Assembly (NCBI GenBank): GCA_902779075.1
Contig: CACZAK010000041.1
Location: forward strand, 1 to 26,352
DNA length: 26,352 nt
Reading direction: 5' to 3'
Origin: an uncultured bacterium
GTDB taxonomy: Bacteria; Verrucomicrobiota; Kiritimatiellia; RFP12; UBA1067
This document shows, piece by piece, positions 1 through 7,719 of this stretch (its first letter is position 1; each line of letters opens with the position of its first letter). The position numbers were made by a program, and so were the translations under genes. The notes under the pieces are model-generated. The model was not told the origin of the DNA and made no database searches. It worked only from the letters and a program-made list of their open reading frames with translations.

Positions 1-50
1 CGGAACGGGCTTCCCGGCCGTCAGAACGCGCAAACCCCTGAAAATATTGG

Positions 51-83
51 ACGGGGTTGCTATGCGGAGCGCTGCAACCCCGT
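51..83 (-). terminator. Hairpin spanning the stop codon of the sugar reductase gene
   Basis: A perfect 10-bp inverted repeat (ACGGGGTTGC and GCAACCCCGT) is separated by 13 nt. On the minus strand it straddles the TAG stop of the preceding reductase gene. Only a weak T-rich stretch follows it (CCAATATTTTC), so it may be an intrinsic terminator of the polysaccharide operon or the scar of an inserted palindrome. The sequence shows the stem; the terminator role is inference. Confidence 0.4.
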
Positions 84-749
84 GGAACTTCGGCTTAATG
101 TCATCTTTTCCACAGGCAGAAAATAGGTCTCGCCACATCCTTTCACCTTTTCATTGTCGGTATCCAACATCCGCGCAAGCGTAAGAAAGGCATCCACAAC
201 ATCATCACGGTGGACGAGTTCAATCTCCTGTAATCCCTTTGACATGGGGAGCGGAGCCTGCTCGGAAAGCGCACGACACCACAGGTTCACCAACTTTTTC
301 CGTGTATCGCCCTCCCCGTATGTATCTGTCAATTCAAGATTAGCAACCTTAAGACCGTATGCCGCATTGTAATAGGCAGCGATACCCTGAAACGCCTCTT
401 TCATCGCTGAATAAAGGTTCACGGGAATTCCATCTGAGGCATGTTGCCAGAATGAAGCGGCATTAACAAACCACTTGCACCCCAACTTCACAGAGGCTTC
501 AAGCATTCGCGTACCGAACGTAACATTGGCATCAATCAAATCAGGAATCTGCCCTTCGGTATGGGACGGCAAATAACATGTTGCCAAATGGATGCACCCG
601 TCAAAGGGGACATTTGGCACAAGAACATCCGATAAACACAGATCGACGGGAGTACGACCCACGACGACTGTTTCGATGCCGAGTTCACGGCATCTGCGCA
701 AAAGAGCGGACCCAAGGAAACCCGTGGTGCCAGTCAGAATAACCTTCAT
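60..749 (-). CDS. NAD(P)-dependent sugar epimerase/reductase (SDR), short C-terminus
   Basis: Extended short-chain dehydrogenase/reductase of 229 aa. It begins with the Rossmann glycine motif TGTTGFLGS and carries YSAMK (YxxxK catalytic pair, about residues 139-143), followed by LTDTYGEGDTRKKL. That last stretch resembles CDP-abequose synthase-type and related 4-ketohexose reductases. The ATG at 749 is chosen because it opens the Rossmann fold and lies 2 nt after the stop of rfbC. A longer upstream extension in frame looks non-coding. Together with the 3,5-epimerase it probably completes a deoxyhexose nucleotide sugar. Family members are usually about 280-310 aa. Here similarity fades after ETYFLPVEKMTLS and the frame stops inside a hairpin, so the C-terminus is probably truncated or shifted. 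Another frame stays open to the window edge. The exact substrate cannot be told. Confidence 0.75.
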   Translation of the reverse strand: MKVILTGTTGFLGSALLRRCRELGIETVVVGRTPVDLCLSDVLVPNVPFDGCIHLATCYLPSHTEGQIPDLIDANVTFGTRMLEASVKLGCKWFVNAASFWQHASDGIPVNLYSAMKEAFQGIAAYYNAAYGLKVANLELTDTYGEGDTRKKLVNLWCRALSEQAPLPMSKGLQEIELVHRDDVVDAFLTLARMLDTDNEKVKGCGETYFLPVEKMTLSRSSTGLQRSA

Positions 750-751
750 GG

Positions 752-1288
752 TCAGAACGGCGATTTGAATTCGGAGAATGCAGGAAACGCCTTGTCCCTG
801 TCGGAGACAATCGGATTCACCACCGGCCAATCGAAACCGAACGAGTCGTATCGGATTCCGCAGTCGTGTTCGGCATTGTATTCGGAAGTCACCATGTAGT
901 AGGCTATCGCAGATTCGCCCAGCACGGTGAACCCATGTGCAAAGCCGCGAGGGATGTATATCGACTTCCTGTTCTCACGCGAAAGCTCGAATGTTTCGTA
1001 TTGTCCGAACGTAGGCGACCCCTTCCGCAAGTCAAGGATGACGTCGAGTATTGTCCCGTGTATGACCGTCACCAGTTTTGCATGGTCGTACGGAGGCGTC
1101 TGAAAATGCATGCCGCGTATCACATCCTCCTTCGAGCGCGTATAGTAGTTTTCCTTGAAGTCGCACTCCAGTCCCCGTTCCTTGAAGAACGACTCCTGAA
1201 ATATCTTCACAAAAGCGCCACGCGGGTCCTTGAACACAGATTGCTCGAGGATGAACACGCCTGACAGTGCCGTCTCATTGATTTTCAT
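752..1288 (-). CDS. rfbC: dTDP-4-dehydrorhamnose 3,5-epimerase family protein (RfbC/RmlC-like)
   Basis: Cupin-fold epimerase of 178 aa, close to the usual RmlC size of about 180. The family inverts C3 and C5 of a 4-keto-6-deoxyhexose nucleotide. Visible signatures are DPRG near residue 21, IRGMHFQ with the probable catalytic His61, the IPRGFAHGF cupin strand, the AYYMVTSEYN segment holding the expected active-site Tyr, and the C-terminal SDRDKAFP. The ATG at 1288 follows AAAGGA; an in-frame ATG at 1324 would add 12 poorly conserved residues. The start overlaps the end of the upstream glycosyltransferase by 14 nt, and the reductase follows after 2 nt. No rmlA, rmlB or rmlD partner is in the window, so the base (dTDP or CDP) and the final sugar are unknown. 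Confidence 0.88.
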   Translation of the reverse strand: MKINETALSGVFILEQSVFKDPRGAFVKIFQESFFKERGLECDFKENYYTRSKEDVIRGMHFQTPPYDHAKLVTVIHGTILDVILDLRKGSPTFGQYETFELSRENRKSIYIPRGFAHGFTVLGESAIAYYMVTSEYNAEHDCGIRYDSFGFDWPVVNPIVSDRDKAFPAFSEFKSPF

Positions 1289-2309
1289 TTTTTGTTCCTT
1301 TCCATTGGAATCCAGTTCTCTCATTGACTTTTTTCACCCAGCCACTTAAAAACATCCTTACGACAAACGCCGGCGTCATCCGTATAAGGGCTATTGCCAT
1401 GGAATAGAGGCTTGGGTGCCCCAAAGCCCGACGGTAATAGTCGGCGAACAGTTTCTTGGCGAACGGATGCCCCACGACTTTCTGTCGCAGGAGATAAAAC
1501 GCTATCGTGCGCAGTGATAGCCTCTTCAAGATTTTCAACGCACGGCGATCTGCCTCAGCGTCCATAATTTTTGCCGCCATCAAAGAATCAAGATAAAACC
1601 TGAACGGATACAGTTCATCACGCGACCACGTGGTATTCTGTTGTCCACCTCGGTACTTTATACAAGGCCGCGTCAGTTCGACCGCCACCGAATGTCTCAT
1701 CAAAAGCCGACCTGCCGTAAGCATGTGTACGCTTATCGAATAGGCGAAGTCGTCAGGCGTACCGGTCAGCCATGCGGACTTCCGCACGACATATCCAGAC
1801 ACAAGCGCCGACGGATAGCCTCGTTTGGAATAGATGTATTCCACGCCGTCGCCGTAAAAGAGTTCGTCATCGACATCTTCCGTCGCAACCGGCGACACTC
1901 GGCGCGAAAGATCGGACGTGTATTCGATCGCGTTAAGGAAAAACAAATCGCCATCGCTATGCCGTTTGAATGCCCCAAGCAGAAAAGGAAGCGTGTGCGG
2001 CTCAAGGCTGTCATCGTCGCCCATGATGAGGGCATACTCGCCATCTGCGTTTCCTACCGCGTTTATGACATTACGCGAGAAGCCGATGTTTGTCTCGTTA
2101 CAAATATACTTCAGTACCACGGAACATTTCGCAAACTTTGCGGCCATGGAACCAACCATCTCTCTTGTTCCATCTGTTGAGGCGTTATCCGACACAAGAA
2201 CATCAATCGTTCCAGCGGGCACCTCTCGCACCTGCAAAAGAATCTCTTCGAGCAAGGCTTCAAGTTCTTGCGCCCTGTTGTATGTAGGAATGGAAATGGT
2301 CAAGATCAT
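1275..2309 (-). CDS. Family 2 glycosyltransferase
   Basis: GT-A fold glycosyltransferase of 344 aa. The N-terminus TISIPTYNRAQEL is the typical GT2 opening. It is followed by VLVSDNASTDGT, by NIGFSRNVINAV, and by the metal-binding acidic cluster IMGDDDS (about residues 96-102). The C-terminal half is basic and probably lies against the membrane, but no clear transmembrane helix is seen. The ATG at 2309 overlaps the TGA of the upstream gene (ATGA) and is preceded by GGGAGGG, a strong ribosome-binding site. It likely adds one sugar to the growing surface glycan on the cytoplasmic face of the inner membrane. Donor and acceptor cannot be deduced. Confidence 0.9.
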   Translation of the reverse strand: MILTISIPTYNRAQELEALLEEILLQVREVPAGTIDVLVSDNASTDGTREMVGSMAAKFAKCSVVLKYICNETNIGFSRNVINAVGNADGEYALIMGDDDSLEPHTLPFLLGAFKRHSDGDLFFLNAIEYTSDLSRRVSPVATEDVDDELFYGDGVEYIYSKRGYPSALVSGYVVRKSAWLTGTPDDFAYSISVHMLTAGRLLMRHSVAVELTRPCIKYRGGQQNTTWSRDELYPFRFYLDSLMAAKIMDAEADRRALKILKRLSLRTIAFYLLRQKVVGHPFAKKLFADYYRRALGHPSLYSMAIALIRMTPAFVVRMFLSGWVKKVNERTGFQWKGTKNENQ

Positions 2310-3346
2310 GTACGCCCTCCCATAAGCCTTTCATAGATGATACGATACATTTCCGTTGTCGCGAACTTTCCTGGTTCATCCGATCCAAGGAATGCGTCTA
2401 TGCGTTCAATGTACCTGTGGTAGTCAGTTTCGCCGATGCCTCTAAGATGTTCGAGCAACTTGCGAGGCGAATAGAAATCACGGTAGTCGATGTACGTCCC
2501 ACGCGGCAGGAGCATTTCGTTCCCTTTAGACCCAAGGTACACCGGGACAGACCTCGCGCAAAAGCAGTCGAAAATCTTCTCGCTGATGTAGCCGGGATTC
2601 CAGACGCTGTTCTCAAAACAGATACTGAACCGGTAGTTGGCAATTTTTCTAACCTTCGCATCCCAACCGCCCGGTATCTCGCCGCGCCAACATTTCAGAT
2701 AGTTCCGGCCAAGGAGCCTTTCCCACTTGCTGCAAGGCCTTTCCCAGTCCAGTCCATAGAGGTCAAAATCATCAGGCGCGTGTTTTTGGAGATAGCGGTA
2801 GATCTTTCGCCTGAGACCGAACGTTGCCTGCGGCATGTAATGCCAGCGGTTGCGGCTCACCGCAACGACAAGCTTCTTGTCGGCAAAAGAAATCCCTGCA
2901 AATGGATTTACGCGATAAACCGTGGGATCCGCACCTGTCGGCACCCTAATCGGCACACAGTTCTTGTACTTCTTCTGTAACCGCAAATCCCACGTGAATA
3001 CAGTCTTGAACCTTCTTCGCAACAGATTCGTGTAATACATCGTGGGATTGACAATGGCTGGCTCCAACAGCACGAGAGCTCGCTTTTCATACGGAATCTT
3101 CTTCAGGAACGGATCGCGCGTGGACGACAGCATCCGCCAATTGTACTCAAAATAGAGAACTACTTTAACATTCGGATCGTTATAATCAACCGTATCAAGC
3201 GTCACGACATCCACGTTTCGCTCTGCCATATAAGAACGAAACGCTCTCATATAAGGCGACAGCATGCTCTTCGATTCGGGCGAGAAAATGCGGTTGCCTA
3301 GATCATCCTCAGTAAAATAGTAGTTTATCGCGATGATGGGGTTCAT
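2306..3346 (-). CDS. Glycosyltransferase family 10 (fucosyltransferase-like)
   Basis: 346-aa protein with the GT10 C-terminal signature: FSICFENS, then GYISEKIFDCF and VPVYLGS (about residues 241-272, conserved Glu245). In characterised GT10 enzymes this block binds GDP-fucose, and the enzymes transfer L-fucose in alpha-1,3 or alpha-1,4 linkage. VSRNRWHYMPQATFGLR and DLYGLDWE before it also fit the GT-B C-terminal domain. The length matches bacterial members. The start follows GGGGAGG and overlaps the previous stop by ATGA. The same locus encodes gmd and fcl, which make GDP-L-fucose, so donor supply and transferase are linked. The family is clear; the linkage and acceptor are inference. Confidence 0.87.
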   Translation of the reverse strand: MNPIIAINYYFTEDDLGNRIFSPESKSMLSPYMRAFRSYMAERNVDVVTLDTVDYNDPNVKVVLYFEYNWRMLSSTRDPFLKKIPYEKRALVLLEPAIVNPTMYYTNLLRRRFKTVFTWDLRLQKKYKNCVPIRVPTGADPTVYRVNPFAGISFADKKLVVAVSRNRWHYMPQATFGLRRKIYRYLQKHAPDDFDLYGLDWERPCSKWERLLGRNYLKCWRGEIPGGWDAKVRKIANYRFSICFENSVWNPGYISEKIFDCFCARSVPVYLGSKGNEMLLPRGTYIDYRDFYSPRKLLEHLRGIGETDYHRYIERIDAFLGSDEPGKFATTEMYRIIYERLMGGRT

Positions 3347-4185
3347 GTCCGATCCTCCCCAGCCAAATATCCTTTCTCAATCAGATATGAGAATGCGTCT
3401 GGTCCATGAAATCCAAACGGCAAAACACCTATCTCATCTTGAAGTTTTCTGTTGTTCTCAAGCGCGAACCGTGCAGCAATCTCAGGCGGCGCGATTTGTA
3501 CCTCTCTGCGATATGACCTTTCCCATGACGGCAATGTCTTGCCGATGAAGTAGTCGTCATTGAAGAGATAGCAATGCGGAAAGAAACGAAAATGGCGCTG
3601 ATAGTAATGGGCGACTCTCTCGCAAAGTTTTCTGGAACGAAGGGTAAAAGCGCCATTGCCGACATGGCCTCGGCGCGGCAGTAGCAACCGGGTAATCCAA
3701 TCGTCAGCATCAAACGGCCATGGCGCGCCAATGTAATCCCATTTATCAAGAAACACTTCCAATCCTGAGCGTAATGGAAACGCATGATCCTGAAACGTCA
3801 GCACATAATCCGTGTCGAACCAGTCCGCAAGGTGCAGGATTGTATTTCGGTTCAAGTCTTTGCTGTTTCCACCGCCGCCCTTGAATTCTGGCTTCACGAT
3901 AAGTCTAAGCCCCCATTCCTCGGCCATCTTACCGAGGCTGTCGGTCACACGGTTCACGATGAGGGAAACCGGCAGTTTTCCACAATGTTTCCATGTCATG
4001 AGTATCGCCGCCAGCAGTCCGTCAAGCCGAGTGTCGAAGCGCTCGTCCATCCATAACCAGTTGGTCAGAAGCGTAACACGTTGTGCGAGCGGTCCTTTTT
4101 GGTAGTCTCGCCCCTTCAACGCTAGCAGCTGCGGTAAAAGCCATTCTAGTGCACGATCACGCATAAAATCACGACCATGATTCAT
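3343..4185 (-). CDS. DUF5672-type putative glycosyltransferase
   Basis: 280-aa protein. The signatures WDYIGAPWPF, GHVGNGAFTLRSRKL, FNDDYFIG and the C-terminal VLPFGFHGP are those I associate with DUF5672, a family found in polysaccharide loci and thought to contain GT-A-like transferases. The N-terminal part has VSLIVNRVTDS and an internal DTDYVLTFQDHAF strand, compatible with a nucleotide-binding fold and an acidic metal site. No signal peptide or membrane helix is visible. The ATG at 4185 comes 1 nt after the stop of the upstream ATPase remnant and has GGCAAGG upstream; ATG 4164 is an alternative without a ribosome-binding site. The activity is unproven. Confidence 0.7.
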   Translation of the reverse strand: MNHGRDFMRDRALEWLLPQLLALKGRDYQKGPLAQRVTLLTNWLWMDERFDTRLDGLLAAILMTWKHCGKLPVSLIVNRVTDSLGKMAEEWGLRLIVKPEFKGGGGNSKDLNRNTILHLADWFDTDYVLTFQDHAFPLRSGLEVFLDKWDYIGAPWPFDADDWITRLLLPRRGHVGNGAFTLRSRKLCERVAHYYQRHFRFFPHCYLFNDDYFIGKTLPSWERSYRREVQIAPPEIAARFALENNRKLQDEIGVLPFGFHGPDAFSYLIEKGYLAGEDRT

Positions 4186-4186
4186 T

Positions 4187-4393
4187 TCATGCCTTGCCCG
4201 CCCTGCGGAGGTGGTTTGCGAAGAGCGGGTCGATAAGTCGGTATACCCCGTCCACGGAATCTATCTGGGAATCAGCGACAAGACGACGAACGGCAGTGGA
4301 GACAGTGGAAAGCATCGGGAGGAAGTGGCGCAGGCGATAGTCCGCCGTGAACACGCCCGTAACTTTCGCTCCATACCTAAATGGGTTTTGCAT
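4187..4393 (-). pseudogene. Internally deleted AAA ATPase (N- and C-terminal ends fused in frame)
   Basis: 68-codon frame. The start, MQNPFRYGAKVTG, resembles the N-terminus of archaeal-type/ATPase_2 AAA proteins, normally about 370-400 aa. The end, STVSTAVRRLVADSQIDSVD followed by GVYRLIDPLFANHLRR, resembles their C-terminal winged helix. The Walker A, Walker B and sensor regions between them are missing, so roughly 300 codons appear to have been lost without breaking the frame. The ATG at 4393 is chosen because an extended -10 ends 7 nt upstream; an ATG at 4402 would lie inside the -10 box. The stop is 1 nt before the DUF5672 start, so the remnant could now serve as a short coupled leader ORF. 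The family assignment comes from remembered consensus, not a search. Confidence 0.55.
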
Positions 4394-4400
4394 GGCGCAC

Positions 4401-4429
4401 ATTATACCAAACTCATTCAGATTTGAATA
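4401..4429 (-). promoter_or_regulatory. Extended -10 promoter in front of the ATPase remnant and downstream transferases
   Basis: On the minus strand TGGTATAAT is an extended -10 (TATAAT at 4406-4401). The hexamer at the 17-nt spacing is a weak -35 (TATTCA). Only GTGCGCC separates TATAAT from the ATG at 4393, so a transcript would start at or next to the ATG. This gives the distal half of the polysaccharide cluster its own promoter. Confidence 0.6.
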
Positions 4430-4473
4430 GCATGATTTTGAATGAGCGGGGCACTCATGAAAATGCTGCCTTT

Positions 4474-5520
4474 TCAATTTCGTGAACGCCGGTCTTCCTC
4501 GTCGGCGTATGGCGTGAACATCCCCTGGAAGAACCAGAATGTCTCGTAGTAGATCATGAACCACGTTGCGGGCAACACCAGCAGAATCCGTGGGTCAAGC
4601 AACGTCTCGCGATAGCGGTACATCTTGCGGCTGACAAAAAGCGAAAACAACAGCTGAAGGCCAACGGCGGCGCCTACTGCGGCAAGGCCCCAACGGCAAA
4701 GCCCAAACGCAAACGGAATACACGCCACGAACGGGAGCACCGCAAGGAATGGCCGTATGAAGAAGTACAGATTCGAGAATTCAACCAATCCTCGCTGCCA
4801 CCGCAGCTGCTTGCCGTATGTCCGCGCGAGCAGGGAGCGCGTTCCGAGATAGGAACGGAATCCGAAGCCCGGTGAAAACGAATGAAGATGGACGACTCGC
4901 GCCTCCGTGAAAAGCTGCTTTCCGTACTTCGAGAAACGTACCTGGGCGTCGTTGTCCTCTCCGCCGTAACCGCACGTAGAGGTAAAACGTTTTTCATTGA
5001 ACCCGCCGGCCTTCAAATAGAGATCGCGCCACACGGCGTCGAACATCGCGCACCGCATGTGCCCCACCCGTTCCACCGCGCTCGCGAACAGGAACTTCTG
5101 CCAGAACGGGAACTTGCGCCAAACCTCCCGCGGCATAAGCTGGATCGGATAGGCCGCAGACGCAGACGGATCCGAAACGATCGGCGTAATCAATTTCCGC
5201 AGCTCGCCTGAAGAAGGTATCATGCAGTCTGAATGACACAGCACGATGATGTCGCACGTTGCCATCTGCGCGCCTTTGTTGTACGCGCTCGAAAGCGTGC
5301 CGCCCTCGCCGCCGTCGATCACGCGGATGGGCACTTTTGAAGATGCCGCCACCTCGCCCGCGATTTCACGCGAATCATCGGTCGAACGGTTGTCGAAGCA
5401 TAGGATCTCGCCGATCGGGTAGTCCTGTCCCGCGAGGCTTTCGAGACAGCTACGCAGCGTCGAGGAGGAATTCCTTCCGCTGACGATGATTGTGACCGGT
5501 GTCTCTTTCAGTTCGGCCAT
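4474..5520 (-). CDS. Family 2 glycosyltransferase with C-terminal membrane segments
   Basis: 348-aa GT2 enzyme. The N-terminus VTIIVSGRNSSSTLRSCLES and CFDNRSTDDS define the GT-A nucleotide-binding region; VLCHSDCMIP (about residue 95) supplies the acidic motif, and GYGGEDNDAQVRF is the expected catalytic ED segment. From about residue 251 there are three hydrophobic helices (FFIRPFLAVLPFVACI, LAAVGAAVGLQLLFSLF, ILLVLPATWFMIYY), so it is anchored in the inner membrane with the catalytic domain in the cytoplasm. The ATG at 5520 follows GGAGGGC and overlaps the upstream gene by 13 nt. It probably extends a lipid-linked glycan; donor unknown. The next gene downstream starts only after a new promoter. 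Confidence 0.88.
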   Translation of the reverse strand: MAELKETPVTIIVSGRNSSSTLRSCLESLAGQDYPIGEILCFDNRSTDDSREIAGEVAASSKVPIRVIDGGEGGTLSSAYNKGAQMATCDIIVLCHSDCMIPSSGELRKLITPIVSDPSASAAYPIQLMPREVWRKFPFWQKFLFASAVERVGHMRCAMFDAVWRDLYLKAGGFNEKRFTSTCGYGGEDNDAQVRFSKYGKQLFTEARVVHLHSFSPGFGFRSYLGTRSLLARTYGKQLRWQRGLVEFSNLYFFIRPFLAVLPFVACIPFAFGLCRWGLAAVGAAVGLQLLFSLFVSRKMYRYRETLLDPRILLVLPATWFMIYYETFWFFQGMFTPYADEEDRRSRN

Positions 5521-6656
5521 AAGCCCTCCACAGGCCTGAACGCCTCGGCATAAAGACGCGTATATTCAAAATGCTCGTTGAACCGGCGAACGCCTTCGCC
5601 GTAGATCGGATAATCTTCCGCGATCTTTCGCACGGCCTCACCCACGCCCTCCATACCATCCACGACCACACCGGCACGGAACTTCTCGATAAACGGCACG
5701 ACCTCGGAAATACGAGTCATCACGACTGGGAGATTCATCTCGACATATGCTTTCACCTTCCCAGGGTCCGCGTAGTGCGTGAAGTTCTCCTCACCAAGCG
5801 AATACAGCGCCAACCCCGCGAGCGACTTGCCCGCAATCTCCAACAGTTCCTCCTGGGAATGAAAGCGGTTCGGAAAATAGACTCGCTCGGAAAGTTTTCT
5901 CTCGGCGATCATCTTCTCAACCGTCTTTTCGTATCCATTCGCCGCAACGCCGACGAGGGCGAGTGAATAGTCGTGGTTACTCGCAAGAAAATCGAGCACG
6001 TTCTCGATTCCCTGTCCGTCACGCACAAGCCCCACGAAGAGGAGTTGCTTTGAAGTCGCCATTACCGTCTCACAGCCCGACATCGGGAACCGGCGCATCC
6101 CCCACATCAGCGTCTTATGTCCCGGTTCGTCGCGCACCTTTCCACGGTTCATCTTGCGGTTGATGGCGTCCGAGAGGTAGTAGGTGAACGGAATGCGATT
6201 GTGGTAAAACCGCTTCAGCCACTCGAACGCCCTGATCACGAAACTCCTGTTCGGGAAATAGTCGCCAATCCAATACAGATACGACAACCTGCGAAGCAAC
6301 TTCATCAGAGCCATGCCGAAGAAGCACACGGGATGTCCGCCAACGACAAGGGTCTTGCCCTTATATCCCTTCGCGAACTTGAGTATCTCTGTAGTGTTGT
6401 GCCAGAACCACAGCCAGTAATAGAGGAAGATGTTCTGCGACGACCGCAGGGCGCGCTCTTCCACCAGTTTACCTTCCTCGTATCGTCTGATGATCTGCTT
6501 CTGTTCCCCGAAGCGCGGCAGAACGTACATCAGACACAGCCGCCGCGTGTTCGTAATGAGATATTCGTCGATATGTCCGCAGAACTGGAGTGACGCCAGC
6601 GCGAACACCGATTCGTATCTGAATGTCGGGTTACCGCTTCCCACTGAAACCCTCAC
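5508..6656 (-). CDS. GT4-like glycosyltransferase (GT-B fold)
   Basis: 382-aa protein whose C-terminal half shows the GT-B donor domain: [20 protein letters not shown], then [12 protein letters not shown], and [18 protein letters not shown], where GT4 enzymes hold the nucleotide and the conserved acidic/PGK region. The N-terminal domain includes [15 protein letters not shown] and [12 protein letters not shown]. It starts with GTG at 6656, overlapping the fcl stop as GTGA; no better ATG is in frame. It therefore depends on fcl for translation. It is expected to be a retaining transferase acting on a lipid-linked acceptor at the inner membrane; neither sugar is identifiable. Confidence 0.82.
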   Translation of the reverse strand: MRVSVGSGNPTFRYESVFALASLQFCGHIDEYLITNTRRLCLMYVLPRFGEQKQIIRRYEEGKLVEERALRSSQNIFLYYWLWFWHNTTEILKFAKGYKGKTLVVGGHPVCFFGMALMKLLRRLSYLYWIGDYFPNRSFVIRAFEWLKRFYHNRIPFTYYLSDAINRKMNRGKVRDEPGHKTLMWGMRRFPMSGCETVMATSKQLLFVGLVRDGQGIENVLDFLASNHDYSLALVGVAANGYEKTVEKMIAERKLSERVYFPNRFHSQEELLEIAGKSLAGLALYSLGEENFTHYADPGKVKAYVEMNLPVVMTRISEVVPFIEKFRAGVVVDGMEGVGEAVRKIAEDYPIYGEGVRRFNEHFEYTRLYAEAFRPVEGLWPN

Positions 6657-7600
6657 AGGCGCACGCTGCCGTCTGCCACGGCGGCACGGTACTCGGCAAT
6701 CGTGCGTTGAAGTCCGTCCTCTAGATCAATTGCTGGCGCCCAACCAAGCGAACGGATGAGCGAAGTGTCGCACAGCTTGCGCGGCGTGCCGTCCGGCTTG
6801 GACGAATCCCATGTGATCGCCGCTTCACAGCCAGAGGTGCGCTTTACGAGCTCCGCAAGCTCTTTGATGGAGATTTCGCGGCCAGAACCCACATTGACCA
6901 GATCCGGAGGATTCTCCATGTTCAGCACGAACAGACACGCTGCCGCCAGATCGTCCACGTGCAGGAACTCACGAAGAGGTGCGCCAGTTCCCCACAGCGG
7001 CACCGTGGCGTCGCCGTTTACACGCGCCGTCTCGAACTTGCGGATCATCGTGGGCAGAACATGTCCGCCAACAACGTCGTAATTGTCTCCCGTACCATAC
7101 AGGTTTGTCGGCATGAGCGAATGGTAGGTGACGCCGCAGTCGCGCCGCAGGAATTCGCAGAGCTTCAATCCGGAGATCTTCGCGAGGGCATACCCTTCGT
7201 TGGTCTTCTCCAGCGCGCCTGTGAGAAGCGCATTTTCGGGAATCGGCTGCGGGGCCATGCGCGGGTAGATGCAGGTGGAACCGAGGAACAGCAGACGCTT
7301 CACGCCCGCCTTGTACGCGCCCCAGACGGTGTTGAGCGCGATCATCTCGTTTTCGTAGAGGAAGAGCGCGTTCGCGGCTGAGTTCGCGCCGATGCCTCCC
7401 ACGCGCGCCGCCGCAATCACGGCGACATCGGGCTTTTCCGCTTCGTAAAAGGCTCGCACCGCCGCCGGATCGAGCAAGTCCAGCTCCTTGTGCGTGCGCG
7501 TCACGACGTTCGTATAGCCCTGCTTGGCGAGCGCGCGGCACACGGCGCTCCCCACCATGCCCCGGTGTCCGGCCACGTAGATTTTATTTGACAATTCCAT
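6653..7600 (-). CDS. fcl: GDP-L-fucose synthase
   Basis: 315-aa SDR enzyme that epimerises and reduces GDP-4-keto-6-deoxy-D-mannose to GDP-L-fucose with NADPH. Evidence: GHRGMVGSA at residues 11-19 (nucleotide-binding loop typical of Fcl), [19 protein letters not shown], the catalytic YALAK (Tyr137, Lys141) and [14 protein letters not shown], plus [10 protein letters not shown] near residue 210. The length matches the family (about 310-320). The ATG at 7600 is preceded by AGGAG at a 7-nt spacing. It follows gmd on the same strand across a 119-nt gap filled by a large inverted heptad repeat. The downstream glycosyltransferase begins inside its stop codon. Its product would feed the GT10 enzyme of the same locus. 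Confidence 0.97.
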   Translation of the reverse strand: MELSNKIYVAGHRGMVGSAVCRALAKQGYTNVVTRTHKELDLLDPAAVRAFYEAEKPDVAVIAAARVGGIGANSAANALFLYENEMIALNTVWGAYKAGVKRLLFLGSTCIYPRMAPQPIPENALLTGALEKTNEGYALAKISGLKLCEFLRRDCGVTYHSLMPTNLYGTGDNYDVVGGHVLPTMIRKFETARVNGDATVPLWGTGAPLREFLHVDDLAAACLFVLNMENPPDLVNVGSGREISIKELAELVKRTSGCEAAITWDSSKPDGTPRKLCDTSLIRSLGWAPAIDLEDGLQRTIAEYRAAVADGSVRL

Positions 7601-7633
7601 AGGAAACTCCTATTAGTGATTTCATTGGTAGGA

Positions 7634-7709
7634 GGACAAAAGACATAAGACAGAGGACAAAGGATAGAAGCACAATCCTTTGTCTTTTGTCATCTGTCCT
7701 CTGTCCTTT
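7634..7709. repeat. Inverted 7-nt repeat array between gmd and fcl
   Basis: The left arm is a run of heptamers GGACAAA, AGACATA, AGACAGA, GGACAAA, GGATAGA (7634-7668). The right arm is the same type in reverse complement: ATCCTTT, GTCTTTT, GTCATCT, GTCCTCT, GTCCTTT (7675-7709). The outer 32 nt of each arm match at 26 of 32 positions around a 9-nt loop, so a long imperfect RNA hairpin can form between the two cistrons. It fills most of the gmd-fcl gap. It could act as an mRNA stability or processing element, or simply be a mobile/expanding repeat. Confidence 0.85.
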
Positions 7710-7719
7710 CTCACGAACC

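Noticed and set aside
750..830. Upstream extension of the sugar reductase to 256 aa
   Set aside because: The added 27 residues are the shifted 3' end of rfbC; the Rossmann fold starts at the ATG 2 nt after the rfbC stop.
4394..4564. Longer start for the ATPase remnant (125 aa)
   Set aside because: It would run through the promoter and the end of the upstream glycosyltransferase gene; the added residues look non-coding.
7634..7709. CRISPR array
   Set aside because: Units are only 7 nt, contiguous and inverted, with no spacers and no cas genes nearby.
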